A stretch of DNA of 64,000 bases, taken from assembly GCA_944380605.1 (NCBI GenBank), contig CALWIA010000027.1:233775-297774 (forward strand), read 5' to 3'. Below, one piece after another: positions 25,681-34,574 of this stretch; the stretch's first letter is position 1, and each line of letters starts with the position of its first letter. Origin of the DNA: an uncultured Lachnospiraceae bacterium (lineage in GTDB: Bacteria > Bacillota > Clostridia > Lachnospirales > Lachnospiraceae). A program made the position numbers and the translations under genes. The notes under the pieces were generated by a model. That model was given only the letters and a program-made list of their open reading frames with translations, was not told where the DNA came from and did no database searches.

Positions 25681-27671
25681 AGCGTGTCTCCTTTCCGGCT
25701 TTCCGCCTCGTCTTCGGTCTGTTGATTCATGGAATTCCGCATAATTTCAATATGTATGGTGGTTCCGGAATCTTCGTTGGGGTAAATGCTCATCTGGCAC
25801 TGGTGGCTGTACATCAGCAGCAGCCGCATATAGACGTTGCTCAGCCCGATGCTGCTGGAAGAAGCGTGGAGATTTTCCCGGGCTTCTTTTAAGTCTTCTT
25901 TCAGGTTGCGGGCCGCGTCCGCTTTCCGCTCTTCGTCCTTCTGCTCCGATTCGGCGAACAGTTCCAGGAAGTTTTGGACGCCCCGGTTGGCCAGGGCCTC
26001 TTTAGTGCTTCGCAGCTGCTCCTGCACCTGTTCCAGCCGTTCAAAGGAGATGCCGGTGCCGTTGTCTTCCACAAAAATGTGCAGGATGCCGTCTTTTTCC
26101 GAGGAGCGGATCCAGATCCGTCCGCCGGGGATCTTTAACAGGTTCCCGTGCTTGAACGCGTTTTCCACCAGCGGCTGCAGAATCATCTTGGGAACGACGC
26201 AGTGCAGGGTGTCAGGCTCGTTGTCCAGTTCCAGGCTGACGTCGGAACCGGCAAACCGCATCTTCTGCAGGCGCACGTAGTTGGCGCAGTTCTGGATTTC
26301 CTGCTGCAGTTCCACCCGATTGTGCCGGGTATCCATGGAATACTGCATCATCTGGCCCAGAGTGGTAATGGAACGGTACAGTTCCAGGTTGTTGGTCTCC
26401 AGAGACTCCGCGGCGATGCACTGCAGAGTATTGTAGATGAAATGGGGGTTGATCTGGGCCTGCAGGGCCTTCAGCTCGCTGGATTTATTGGCCAGGTTCA
26501 GCTGGTATTCCCGGATGATGAAGTGGTTGATGGAATACATCATCTTCTGGATGCTGTGGATCAGACGGCCGATTTCGTCGTTTTCCGTATAGACAATGTA
26601 ATCGGACAGGTGCTCGTCCAGTTTTCCCTTCTGGATGGCGTCGGTGTAGCGGGTCAGCTGGCGCAGCGGCCGGGTCTGGCGGACGATGATGAAAAAGCTG
26701 CAGGTCAGCGCCGCCAGGATGGACAGCATCAGCACCGCCAGGCTGTGGCGGAAGAACTGGTCCGCGTCCCGGTACACGTAGGAAGCCGGCGTGGATTTGA
26801 CCATATACCAGTCCAGCGGCGCTTCCGAGATGGGGGCGCAGAAATACCACTGGCTGTCGCTGCGGTCGATGACCATGCCGGAAGTCTGGGCGGCCTGGGA
26901 GCACAGCCGGTGCAGCTTGCTGCTGCGGGTGGCGGTGGCGGTCAGTTCCGGATCCGAGGAAAACAGGATGTTCTGCTGGGAGTCCAGCAGATAAAAGGTT
27001 TCCTGGCTGTCGTACAGGCCGGCGCACATCTGTCCCAGCACCTCGATGGGGATGTCGATGGAAAGCTTCCCGATGAGTTCGCTGTCGGAAGGCGTCCGGT
27101 ACAGCGGCAGCACCAGGGTGACCACCAGGGAGTAGGTGTCCAGTTCTGTATTGGTAAAGTTGTAGTCGTACTGCATGTGGGTGGGCAGGACATAGGTTTC
27201 GTAGGGAATGGTAGAGACCGTCCGCTCCGACTGCAGATAGATATGTTCCTTTTCATACTGCTGGAAGGTGTCGCTCAGCAGCAGAATCCGCCGCAGCCGG
27301 TAGGCGTCGATGTGAATCTGGGTGGCGTCCGGCACCACGCCGTAGAGCTGCTGCATGTAGCGGAACAGCTGGCTGGTGATGCTGCGCTGGCGGCTGGGCG
27401 AGATGTTCTGCCCGTTTAAGGCCAGCACCTCCAGAATATCCTGGTTGTAGTGCAGGCTCCGGGCGGTGTGGTCGGCGATGGACATATAGGAACTGATGGC
27501 CTGGGCCGTGGCCTGCATGGTGCTGATGGTCTGCTGCTGGTATTTCCGTCCCAGGCTGCCGCGGGTAAACTGGTAGGAGTACAGACAGTACAGCAGCATG
27601 GGAACCAGAAGGCAGAAGGTGAGCATCTTGATCAGCTTTTTGTGCATGCTGGTATAGGATTTTCCGCTCAT
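25677..27671 (-). CDS. YesM-type sensor histidine kinase
   Basis: 664 residues; the start at 27671 has AAAGGAGG upstream, the longer frame does not. Two membrane helices (about 18-38 and 313-333) bracket a large extracellular sensor domain of about 270 residues; HAMP, then the His_kinase segment with phospho-acceptor in NPHFIYNTLQ near residue 409, and an ATPase with MILQPLVENAFKHG. YesM/YesN pairs in Firmicutes control plant-polysaccharide use, often with extracellular binding proteins. An unusual feature is a charged insertion (EQKDEERKADAARNLKEDLK) late in the ATPase domain. Confidence 0.9.
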   Translation of the reverse strand: MSGKSYTSMHKKLIKMLTFCLLVPMLLYCLYSYQFTRGSLGRKYQQQTISTMQATAQAISSYMSIADHTARSLHYNQDILEVLALNGQNISPSRQRSITSQLFRYMQQLYGVVPDATQIHIDAYRLRRILLLSDTFQQYEKEHIYLQSERTVSTIPYETYVLPTHMQYDYNFTNTELDTYSLVVTLVLPLYRTPSDSELIGKLSIDIPIEVLGQMCAGLYDSQETFYLLDSQQNILFSSDPELTATATRSSKLHRLCSQAAQTSGMVIDRSDSQWYFCAPISEAPLDWYMVKSTPASYVYRDADQFFRHSLAVLMLSILAALTCSFFIIVRQTRPLRQLTRYTDAIQKGKLDEHLSDYIVYTENDEIGRLIHSIQKMMYSINHFIIREYQLNLANKSSELKALQAQINPHFIYNTLQCIAAESLETNNLELYRSITTLGQMMQYSMDTRHNRVELQQEIQNCANYVRLQKMRFAGSDVSLELDNEPDTLHCVVPKMILQPLVENAFKHGNLLKIPGGRIWIRSSEKDGILHIFVEDNGTGISFERLEQVQEQLRSTKEALANRGVQNFLELFAESEQKDEERKADAARNLKEDLKEARENLHASSSSIGLSNVYMRLLLMYSHQCQMSIYPNEDSGTTIHIEIMRNSMNQQTEDEAESRKGDTL

Positions 27672-27889
27672 AACCTGCCTCCTTTCCCTCGGGGATTTCA
27701 TTCTGGTATCATTATAATAAGAACCTGGCGGCGGAATCAATGGAAAAACAGGGATTTTGTAAAAAGAAAGTGAAAATTGTCCACCATAAGAGCAAAACTG
27801 TGAGTGTAAAAAAAGGGGCCGGATTTGTACAATACAGACATGTAAACGGTCTTCCCAAGTGTCGGACAGAAAGAAACGGAGGGGCTGCC

Positions 27890-29197
27890 ATGAAAGAACG
27901 AAAAAGGAGCCTGGCAGCTGCCGCAGGCGGCTGCGTTCTGTTGGCGTCTCTTCTGGCTGCCGGATGCGCCGCCGGGACGGAGACGGTCCCGGGACCGGAA
28001 GAAGCGCCGGGGATCACCCTGACGGTGTGCGTCGCGGAAGCGCAGTGGAACGAGGCGGTGGAAGAACTGGAACGCATGTATCTGGAAAGCCATCCGGAAG
28101 TGGCGGATATCCAATGGGAACTGATTCGGGACAGTTCGTACTGGGACCTGATGAATATGAAACTTTCCACCGGAAATCTGCCGGACATCATGGAAGTGGA
28201 GATCGGAGAAGAACTGGATCAGTGGTACCCGCATCTGATTCCGCTGGACGACCTGCCTCATCTGAACCAGGTATTTCCGGACCTGCTGGAAGCGGGAAAA
28301 GAAGACGGGCAGTATTATTCGGTGCCTCAGGCGGTATACGGAAGAGGGATCCTCTACAACATGGAGCTGCTGCGGAAGGCCGGCTGGGAACGGAAGCCGG
28401 AGACCCGGATGGAACTGGAGCAGCTGTGCAGGGACCTGGAAGAAGTTTCTGTGAATCCCCTGATGAATTCCTATTACGAGATCAGCACCTGGGTCAAATG
28501 CGGCATGCTGCAGATGATTTCCATGAAGCAGTATCCGGAGCTGTACATCCGGCTGCTGATGCGGGGAAATGAGAGCCCGCTGGAGACGGATACGGAGTGG
28601 CAGGAACTGCTGGATTTCTGCGACCTGACGCTGGAGTACGGAACCCGCCGGGCGCTGCAGCTGGATACGGACCTGGCCCGCAATTATTTCGCCATTGGGC
28701 GCTACGCCATGATTCTCAATGAGAGCGCCAGAAACCTTATGGGGCTGCGGGAAGCCGGGCAGGGCGTGGATGAGACGGCCAGCCTGGGCCCCATGCTGTT
28801 AAGCGACAACCGAAGAGAAAACCGCCTGCTGATGGATGTGGTGCGGCTGGGAGTGACCAAAAGCTGTTCCCACCCGGAAGAGGCCAAAGAGTTTCTGGAC
28901 TGGCTGATCAGCGATGAACAGGCGCTGGAATACCAGAAACAGCACATGGGCATTATGCCGGTGATGGAGGAGGCATGCCGGACAGGGCTCTGCTCCATGG
29001 CGCAGGACACCTACTATGCGTACCGCACCGGACGCATGACGCCGGAACTTATGGGGCTTCTGCCGGAGGAAGCGGCGGACGCCGTCAGCGAAGACTGGGC
29101 CCGGTACATCGACGGAGAGATCAGCCGGGAAGAACTGCTTGCTGTATGCGAGGAATACTGGAATCACTACGCGGATCTGGTGACAGCCGCGGAGTGA
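27890..29197 (+). CDS. lipoprotein extracellular solute-binding protein 1
   Basis: 435-residue family 1 binding protein. The start at 27890 follows ACGGAGG and gives a lipoprotein signal with LLAAGC (Cys 26). The fold shows typical stretches: MNMKLSTGNLPDIMEVE, a closing region AKEFLDWLISDEQALEYQ. It has no permease next to it and lies directly divergent from the sensor kinase gene. It may serve the shared ABC permeases downstream, or act as a sensor accessory protein for YesM; the second is inference. Confidence 0.82.
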   Translation: MKERKRSLAAAAGGCVLLASLLAAGCAAGTETVPGPEEAPGITLTVCVAEAQWNEAVEELERMYLESHPEVADIQWELIRDSSYWDLMNMKLSTGNLPDIMEVEIGEELDQWYPHLIPLDDLPHLNQVFPDLLEAGKEDGQYYSVPQAVYGRGILYNMELLRKAGWERKPETRMELEQLCRDLEEVSVNPLMNSYYEISTWVKCGMLQMISMKQYPELYIRLLMRGNESPLETDTEWQELLDFCDLTLEYGTRRALQLDTDLARNYFAIGRYAMILNESARNLMGLREAGQGVDETASLGPMLLSDNRRENRLLMDVVRLGVTKSCSHPEEAKEFLDWLISDEQALEYQKQHMGIMPVMEEACRTGLCSMAQDTYYAYRTGRMTPELMGLLPEEAADAVSEDWARYIDGEISREELLAVCEEYWNHYADLVTAAE

Positions 29198-29253
29198 CGC
29201 CGGATCAGTACATATATTCCAAATAATCCAAACACAATGAGGAGGAGAAACCA

Positions 29254-29979
29254 ATGGGAATCATTAAGTACCAGAAGAAAGAAGACATGAAATTCGAGAC
29301 GCTGCCCAACGGCGTAAGACGCGCCGAGATGCTGGAAGGCATGGTGGACGGCGTACATACCTATAAATGCCAGGTGAAGGCAGGGGATACGGTGGAACTG
29401 GAGACCTTCGGCGACACCACCCAGCTGATTTACGTAACCTCCGGCGAGTGCTACATCACCACCAAGGACAAGGCGTTCATGATTACGGAGCCGTCTCTGT
29501 TCATCCCCAACATGGATCTGGAGAAGAACGTGATGCACGCGGTGACGGATGTGGAGTATCTGCAGCTGACCTGCTTCATGCTTCCGGAAGACAAAGAGTG
29601 GTGGAAGAAGTGGCACATTTCTCTGCCCCGGTTCTGCCCCTTAAGCCAGTGCATCCAGTACACCGAGAGCTTTCGGCCGGATGCCATTAAGGCTTATTCC
29701 ATTCTTGATACCCACTGGGTTACGAGAATGACCATGGGCGCCATCATCGGCAAGGGACCCAACAAGGCGGATCCTCACAGCCATGACAATCTGTATCAGT
29801 GGTATTACGGAATGCCGGGCACCAAGTTCCTCTACCGCGCCGGCGGCGAGGAGATCGTGCTTTCTGAAGGCGACTTTGCGTTCATTCCGATCAACGTGGA
29901 GCACGCCATTGAGATCGAGGAAAACGAAAATGTAAACTACGTCTGGTTCGAGATCGAAGTTCCCAAGGGCCAGCAGTAA
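29254..29979 (+). CDS. bicupin protein, candidate uronate-processing enzyme
   Basis: 241-residue protein with two cupin folds. The first half lacks a full metal site; the second has HSHDNLYQWYY (about residues 174-184) and the later NVEHAIEIE (His about 216), a plausible metal set of two His, Gln and His. No signal peptide. Its place in an oligogalacturonide block suggests a KdgF-like role (ring opening of unsaturated uronates released by GH105), but KdgF is a single, shorter cupin, so this remains a hypothesis. GGAGGAG precedes the start. Confidence 0.6.
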   Translation: MGIIKYQKKEDMKFETLPNGVRRAEMLEGMVDGVHTYKCQVKAGDTVELETFGDTTQLIYVTSGECYITTKDKAFMITEPSLFIPNMDLEKNVMHAVTDVEYLQLTCFMLPEDKEWWKKWHISLPRFCPLSQCIQYTESFRPDAIKAYSILDTHWVTRMTMGAIIGKGPNKADPHSHDNLYQWYYGMPGTKFLYRAGGEEIVLSEGDFAFIPINVEHAIEIEENENVNYVWFEIEVPKGQQ

Positions 29980-29991
29980 AAACGGTATTGC

Positions 29992-30019
29992 CCCCGGGCC
30001 CGGCAGTCCGGGACCGGGG
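29992..30019 (+). other. GC-rich hairpin between bicupin and binding protein
   Basis: CCCCCGG-CCGG pairs with CCGG-CCGGGG. There is no T-tract, so it is more likely an mRNA-stabilising or processing element boosting the binding-protein message than a terminator. Confidence 0.5.
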
Positions 30020-30057
30020 AGAATCATAAAAAAGAAAAGAAGTGGAGGGTTTCAATT

Positions 30058-31434
30058 ATGAAAAAACAAGCAGCACTGATTCTGGCAGCTTCCATGCTGG
30101 CAACTTCTCTGGCCGGCTGCTCTTCAGGCGGCGGCGCGGAAGAGACGACGGCAGCTACCACGGCAGCAGCGGCGGCAGACACCACGGCGGCAGCCGGTGA
30201 CGAAGGCGGCAGCGCAGAAGGCGGACAGGAGCCGGTGACCATCCGGTTCAGCTGGTGGGGCGGCGAGTCCAGACACCAGGCTACGCTGGCAGCGGTAGAC
30301 GCGTTTATGGAAGAGTACCCCTGGATCACCGTAGAGTGCGAATACAGCGCATGGGACGGCTGGCAGGATAAGGTAGCGACGCAGCTGGCAGGCGGCACGG
30401 CTCCCGATCTGATGCAGATCAACTGGGACTGGCTGTACCACTACTCCGGAGACGGCTCCAAGTTTGTGGACTTAAACGAGCTTTCTGACATCATCTCCCT
30501 GGAGAACTGGCCGGAGAACAATCTGCAGGCCATGAACGTAGGCGGCAAGCTGCAGGGCGTGCCCATTAGCGTAACCAGCAAACTGATGATGTTCAACAAG
30601 ACCACTTTTGACAAAGCCGGCATTGAGATTCCCACTACCTGGGATGAACTGCTTGCGGCAGGAAAAACCTTCCAGGAAGTTCTGGGCGACGAGTACTATC
30701 CCATGGAGAACGCGGGATATGAGCGTTTCTGGATCATGGTATGGTACCTGCAGCAGAAATACGGCAAACCGTGGGTAGAGAACATGGAAGTTCAGTACAC
30801 CCTGGATGAAGTCATCGACGGCATGAACTTCATCAACGCCATGGAAGAAAACCATGTAATGCCCACCATCGCGGAATATCAGGGCGACGGCGCGGAAAGC
30901 CTTCTGGTCAATCCCAAGTGGATGGACGGCCGCTATGCAGGCGTTCTGGAGTATGACTCCGCCGCCAACAACATTGTCAACTCTGTAAACGAAGGCCAGG
31001 AGATCGTTATGGCTGAGTATCCCACCATGGACGGCGCCAACGGCTTCGGTATGACCAAGGTATCTCAGGGCTTCGCCATCACCGAGACTTCCGAGCACAA
31101 GGAAGAGGCGGCTCTGCTGCTGGAATTCCTGACCTCCAACGAGACCGGCGTGAAGCTGCTGACCACGGAGAGAGGTATCCCCTGCAATACGGTGGCTATG
31201 CAGATTCTGGAAGATGAAGGCCTGGTAGATCCCAACGTTGCGGAAGCCAACCACATCGCGACGTCCAACGCGGCCTACACCTTTGACCCGAACTTTGAGC
31301 ATTCCGCTCTGAAGGAAACCACTGGCGTATACTACGAAGTATTCGACAACCTGAGTGCCGGCGGCGACGTAACGGAGCTGGCTCAGTATCTGATCGATTC
31401 CGTAAATGATGTAAACGCAGCCAATCCGTACTAA
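30058..31434 (+). CDS. lipoprotein extracellular solute-binding protein 2 (oligosaccharide)
   Basis: 458-residue family 1 solute-binding protein. Signal peptide with lipobox TSLAGC (Cys 21), then a low-complexity Ala/Thr/Gly/Glu linker to about residue 60, then the mature domain (TIRFSWWGGESRHQATLAAV). GTAPDLMQINWDWLY and the C-terminal hinge are typical for sugar-binding lipoproteins. It is the binding protein for the two permease genes about 1.3 kb downstream. A terminator-like hairpin right after it would let it be made in excess of the permeases. Confidence 0.9.
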   Translation: MKKQAALILAASMLATSLAGCSSGGGAEETTAATTAAAAADTTAAAGDEGGSAEGGQEPVTIRFSWWGGESRHQATLAAVDAFMEEYPWITVECEYSAWDGWQDKVATQLAGGTAPDLMQINWDWLYHYSGDGSKFVDLNELSDIISLENWPENNLQAMNVGGKLQGVPISVTSKLMMFNKTTFDKAGIEIPTTWDELLAAGKTFQEVLGDEYYPMENAGYERFWIMVWYLQQKYGKPWVENMEVQYTLDEVIDGMNFINAMEENHVMPTIAEYQGDGAESLLVNPKWMDGRYAGVLEYDSAANNIVNSVNEGQEIVMAEYPTMDGANGFGMTKVSQGFAITETSEHKEEAALLLEFLTSNETGVKLLTTERGIPCNTVAMQILEDEGLVDPNVAEANHIATSNAAYTFDPNFEHSALKETTGVYYEVFDNLSAGGDVTELAQYLIDSVNDVNAANPY

Positions 31435-31445
31435 AGAACTTATGG

Positions 31446-31483
31446 GGGCGCCGCAAAATACTGAATTTTGCGGCGCCCTTTTT
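31446..31483 (+). terminator. partial terminator after binding protein 2
   Basis: GGGCGCCGCAAAAT pairs with AATTTTGCGGCGCCC, then TTTTT. Located inside the sugar operon; probably sets binding protein to permease stoichiometry. Confidence 0.85.
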
Positions 31484-31559
31484 CAAACCACGGAAAACCC
31501 GGCATGTGCTCTGCGGAACGGCGACCGTCCGCGGAAACGGAACCGGCAAGGAGGGAATT

Positions 31560-32696
31560 ATGGAACTGCAGACTTTTTTTAAAGACTATATGCGGGAATA
31601 CAAAGGTCTGGACGTCTATAAAGAAGAGACGCTGGAGGGCGAGTATTTCAATCAGTGGAACTACGAGGACGGCAGCCTGCTGCTGGGCTGCCGCCGGATG
31701 TATGAAGTGACGAAAGATACGTCCTACCGCGATTATGTGCTCCGTTTCATGGATCCGTATGTCGCGGAGGATGGCACCATAAAGAGCTACGACCTGCATG
31801 AGTACAATCTGGATTTTGTCAACGCCGGCAAGCTGTTCTATTTTATGTACGACGAGACCGGAGAAGAGAGATGGAAACTGGCGGCGGACAAACTTATGGA
31901 ACAGCTGAAGTATCAGCCCAGGCTGGAAATCGGTAATTTCTGGCACAAGCTGATCTATCCGTTCCAGGTATGGCTGGACGGCCTGTACATGGGCCAGCCC
32001 TTCTATCTGGAATACGAGAACCGGTTCAACGGCAGAAAGAACTACTACGACATTGTGAACCAGTTCAAGACGGTGCGTCAGTACCTGTATGACGAGAAGG
32101 CAGGCCTGTACTACCACGCTTATGACGAGTACAAGGAACGGGACTGGGCGGATAAGGAAACCGGCCTTTCCCCCAACTTCTGGCTTCGTTCCATCGGTTG
32201 GTATCTGATGGCTTTAGTAGACTGCTTTGAACTGGCCAGCGAGGAGCTGTACGACTGCAAGCGGGTCTTTGCCGACCTGTACCGGGAGGCCATAGCCGGC
32301 GTGCTGAAGTACCAGGATCCGGACAGCCATCTGTTCTACCAGCTGATCGCGCTGCCGGAGGCGGAAGGCAACTATCTGGAGTCTTCCGGATCGCTGATGA
32401 TCGCCTACTCCATTCTGAAAGCCTGCCGCCTGGAGATCCTGCTGGCGGACAAGTACCAGAAGACGGGAGAGGAGATTCTGGAGGCGGTGGCCCATCGCCA
32501 TCTGAACGACCACGACGGACGTTTGCATCTGGGCAATACCTGCGCGGTGGCAGGCCTTGGGCCCAGACACGAGCGCAACGGAAGCGTGGAGTATTACCTG
32601 TCGGAACCGGTGGTAGAGGACGATCCCAAGGCCCAGGGCGTGATGATGATGGCCTACGGTGAGTACCTGCTGCTGCATCCGGATGGGGAACTGTAG
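31560..32696 (+). CDS. GH105 unsaturated (rhamno)galacturonyl hydrolase
   Basis: 378-residue alpha/alpha-barrel enzyme of the YteR/YesR type, hydrating and removing the terminal unsaturated uronate left by pectin lyases. The catalytic Asp lies in FQVWLDGLYMGQPF (about D141, matching D143 of YteR); other family stretches are NFWHKLIYPFQV, SPNFWLRSIGWYLMALVDC and YLESSGSLMIAYSI. Start at 31560 has AAGGAGG at 6 nt. No signal peptide, so it works on imported oligomers. Followed closely by permeases. Confidence 0.92.
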   Translation: MELQTFFKDYMREYKGLDVYKEETLEGEYFNQWNYEDGSLLLGCRRMYEVTKDTSYRDYVLRFMDPYVAEDGTIKSYDLHEYNLDFVNAGKLFYFMYDETGEERWKLAADKLMEQLKYQPRLEIGNFWHKLIYPFQVWLDGLYMGQPFYLEYENRFNGRKNYYDIVNQFKTVRQYLYDEKAGLYYHAYDEYKERDWADKETGLSPNFWLRSIGWYLMALVDCFELASEELYDCKRVFADLYREAIAGVLKYQDPDSHLFYQLIALPEAEGNYLESSGSLMIAYSILKACRLEILLADKYQKTGEEILEAVAHRHLNDHDGRLHLGNTCAVAGLGPRHERNGSVEYYLSEPVVEDDPKAQGVMMMAYGEYLLLHPDGEL

Positions 32697-32713
32697 AAAG
32701 AGGAGGTAGAGTT

Positions 32714-33652
32714 ATGGCAAAGGCAAGTGCGGTCCGTGCCGGCAGCGCACCGGCAAAAAAGTCGGCATGGCACCAGTTCTGGAAGCACAACCGGGGACTT
32801 CTGTACATTCTTCCCTGGCTCATCGGATTCATTATCTTCAAATGCTATCCGTTTATTTCGTCGCTGTGGTACAGCATGCTGAACTTCAACCTGTTTAAAG
32901 AGGGGACGGACTTTATCGGTCTGGGAAACTACGAGTCCATTCTGACCACGAAAAAGTACATATCCGCTTATATGGCCACCTTTAAATACGCGTTTATCAC
33001 GGTGCCGTTAAAGCTGGTATTCTCCCTGTTTATCGCGTATATCCTGAATTTCAAGATCAAATTCGTGAAATTCTTCCGTACCATATACTACATCCCTTCC
33101 ATTCTGGGCGGTTCCGTAGCGGTATCCGTCGTCTGGAAGTTCGTGTTCCAGTCGGAAGGCCTGGTAAACCAGGTGCTGGGCGTGTTCGGAATTGAGAACA
33201 TCAACTGGCTGGGCAGCACCACCTACGCCATGTGGGTCATCTGCCTGCTGCACGTATGGCAGTTCGGTTCCGCCATGGTTATCTTCCTGGCCGCATTAAA
33301 GGGCGTGCCCCAGGATCTGTACGAGGCGGCGGCCATCGACGGCGCCGGCAAGTGGAGACAGTTCTTCAGCATCACCATTCCGCTGATTACGCCGGTCATT
33401 TTCTACAACCTGGTTACCCAGCTGTGCTCCGCGTTCCAGGAATTCAACAGCGCCTACATCATTACTCAGGGCGGCCCGCTTGGATCCACGACGCTGATTT
33501 CCCTGCTGGTATACCAGAACGCCTTTAAATCCTATGAAATGGGCCTGGCCTGCGCCATGGCATGGCTGTTGTTCCTGATTGTCGCGGTATTCTCGCTGGT
33601 GGCTTTCCTCAGCCAGAAATACTGGGTGTACTATTCTGATGATGAGAGGTGA
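32714..33652 (+). CDS. sugar ABC transporter permease (MalF/UgpA-like)
   Basis: 312-residue inner-membrane permease with about six helices. The EAA loop is visible as YEAAAIDGAGKWRQFFSITIPL, which docks the ATPase. Start follows AGGAGG. Overlaps the second permease region by the TGA/ATG spacing. The matching ATPase is missing from the block; Firmicutes often use one shared MsmX/MsmK-type ATPase coded elsewhere. Confidence 0.93.
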   Translation: MAKASAVRAGSAPAKKSAWHQFWKHNRGLLYILPWLIGFIIFKCYPFISSLWYSMLNFNLFKEGTDFIGLGNYESILTTKKYISAYMATFKYAFITVPLKLVFSLFIAYILNFKIKFVKFFRTIYYIPSILGGSVAVSVVWKFVFQSEGLVNQVLGVFGIENINWLGSTTYAMWVICLLHVWQFGSAMVIFLAALKGVPQDLYEAAAIDGAGKWRQFFSITIPLITPVIFYNLVTQLCSAFQEFNSAYIITQGGPLGSTTLISLLVYQNAFKSYEMGLACAMAWLLFLIVAVFSLVAFLSQKYWVYYSDDER

Positions 33653-33657
33653 GCAGA

Positions 33658-34506
33658 ATGAGCAAACAGACAAGAACTACCATATCCATTCTCCTGCGCT
33701 ATGTGGTGCTGTGCGTGGTGGGCATTGTGATGTTTTATCCCATGCTCTGGATGTTCGGCGCCTCTTTGAAGGAAAGCAACAACGAAATTTATTCCACGAT
33801 CAGTTTCATCCCGAAAAATCCCTCCTTCCAGGCCTACTTTGACGCCTGGAACGCGACGGGCGTGCCCTTCGGCGATTTCATGATCAACACCTACCTGATG
33901 GTGCTGCCGAAGGTAGTGGGAATCGTAATCTCCACGGTGATTACTTCCTACGGATTTTCCCGGTTTGAGTTCGTCGGCAAAAAGGCCCTGTTCGCGCTGC
34001 TGATGAGCACCCTGTTCCTGCCCCAGGTGGTTTTGAACATTCCCCAGTTCCTGATGTTTACGGATATGGGCTGGGTGGACAGCTACAAACCGCTGGTGGT
34101 GCCCGCCTTCTTTGCCAATGAGACCACCTTCGTATTCATGATGGTACAGTTCATGCGTTCCGTTTCCAAGGAAATGGAAGAGGCGGCGGAAATCGACGGC
34201 TGCAACTCCCTGCAGCGTCTGTTCTACATCGTGGTGCCCATTGTGAAGCCGTCCATCGTTTCCGTGGCGCTGTTCCAGTTCATGTGGTCGTCCAACGACT
34301 TCCAGGGTCCGTTGATTTACATCAACTCCGTAAGCAAATATCCGGCGTCTCTGGGTCTGCGTCTGCTGACCGACAGCGAGACCGGATTTGAATGGAACAA
34401 AGTGCTGGCGCTGTCTGTGGTTACCATTATCCCCACCCTGATCGTGTTCTTCCTGGCACAGGATCAGTTCGTGGAAGGTATCGCGGCCGGCGGCGTCAAG
34501 GGCTGA
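33658..34506 (+). CDS. sugar ABC transporter permease (MalG-like)
   Basis: 282-residue partner permease. The EAA loop reads MEEAAEIDGCNSLQRLFYIVVPI. ATG at 33658 is preferred over the GTG three codons upstream, as GAGAGGTGAG then gives proper spacing. Six helices are expected. Together with binding protein 2 it forms the CUT1-type importer for uronate oligosaccharides (substrate inferred from the neighbours GH105 and GH28). Confidence 0.93.
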   Translation: MSKQTRTTISILLRYVVLCVVGIVMFYPMLWMFGASLKESNNEIYSTISFIPKNPSFQAYFDAWNATGVPFGDFMINTYLMVLPKVVGIVISTVITSYGFSRFEFVGKKALFALLMSTLFLPQVVLNIPQFLMFTDMGWVDSYKPLVVPAFFANETTFVFMMVQFMRSVSKEMEEAAEIDGCNSLQRLFYIVVPIVKPSIVSVALFQFMWSSNDFQGPLIYINSVSKYPASLGLRLLTDSETGFEWNKVLALSVVTIIPTLIVFFLAQDQFVEGIAAGGVKG

Positions 34507-34520
34507 TACTTTCTGTATGA

Positions 34521-34562
34521 AAAAACGCGCTGTCTGACGGACTGGTCCGGCGGCGCGTTTTT
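34521..34562 (+). terminator. terminator-like hairpin before GH28
   Basis: AAAAACGCGC pairs with GCGCGTTTTT. The T-run runs straight into the ribosome-binding site of the next gene, so it probably reduces rather than stops downstream transcription. Confidence 0.7.
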
Positions 34563-34574
34563 AAGGAGGAGCAT

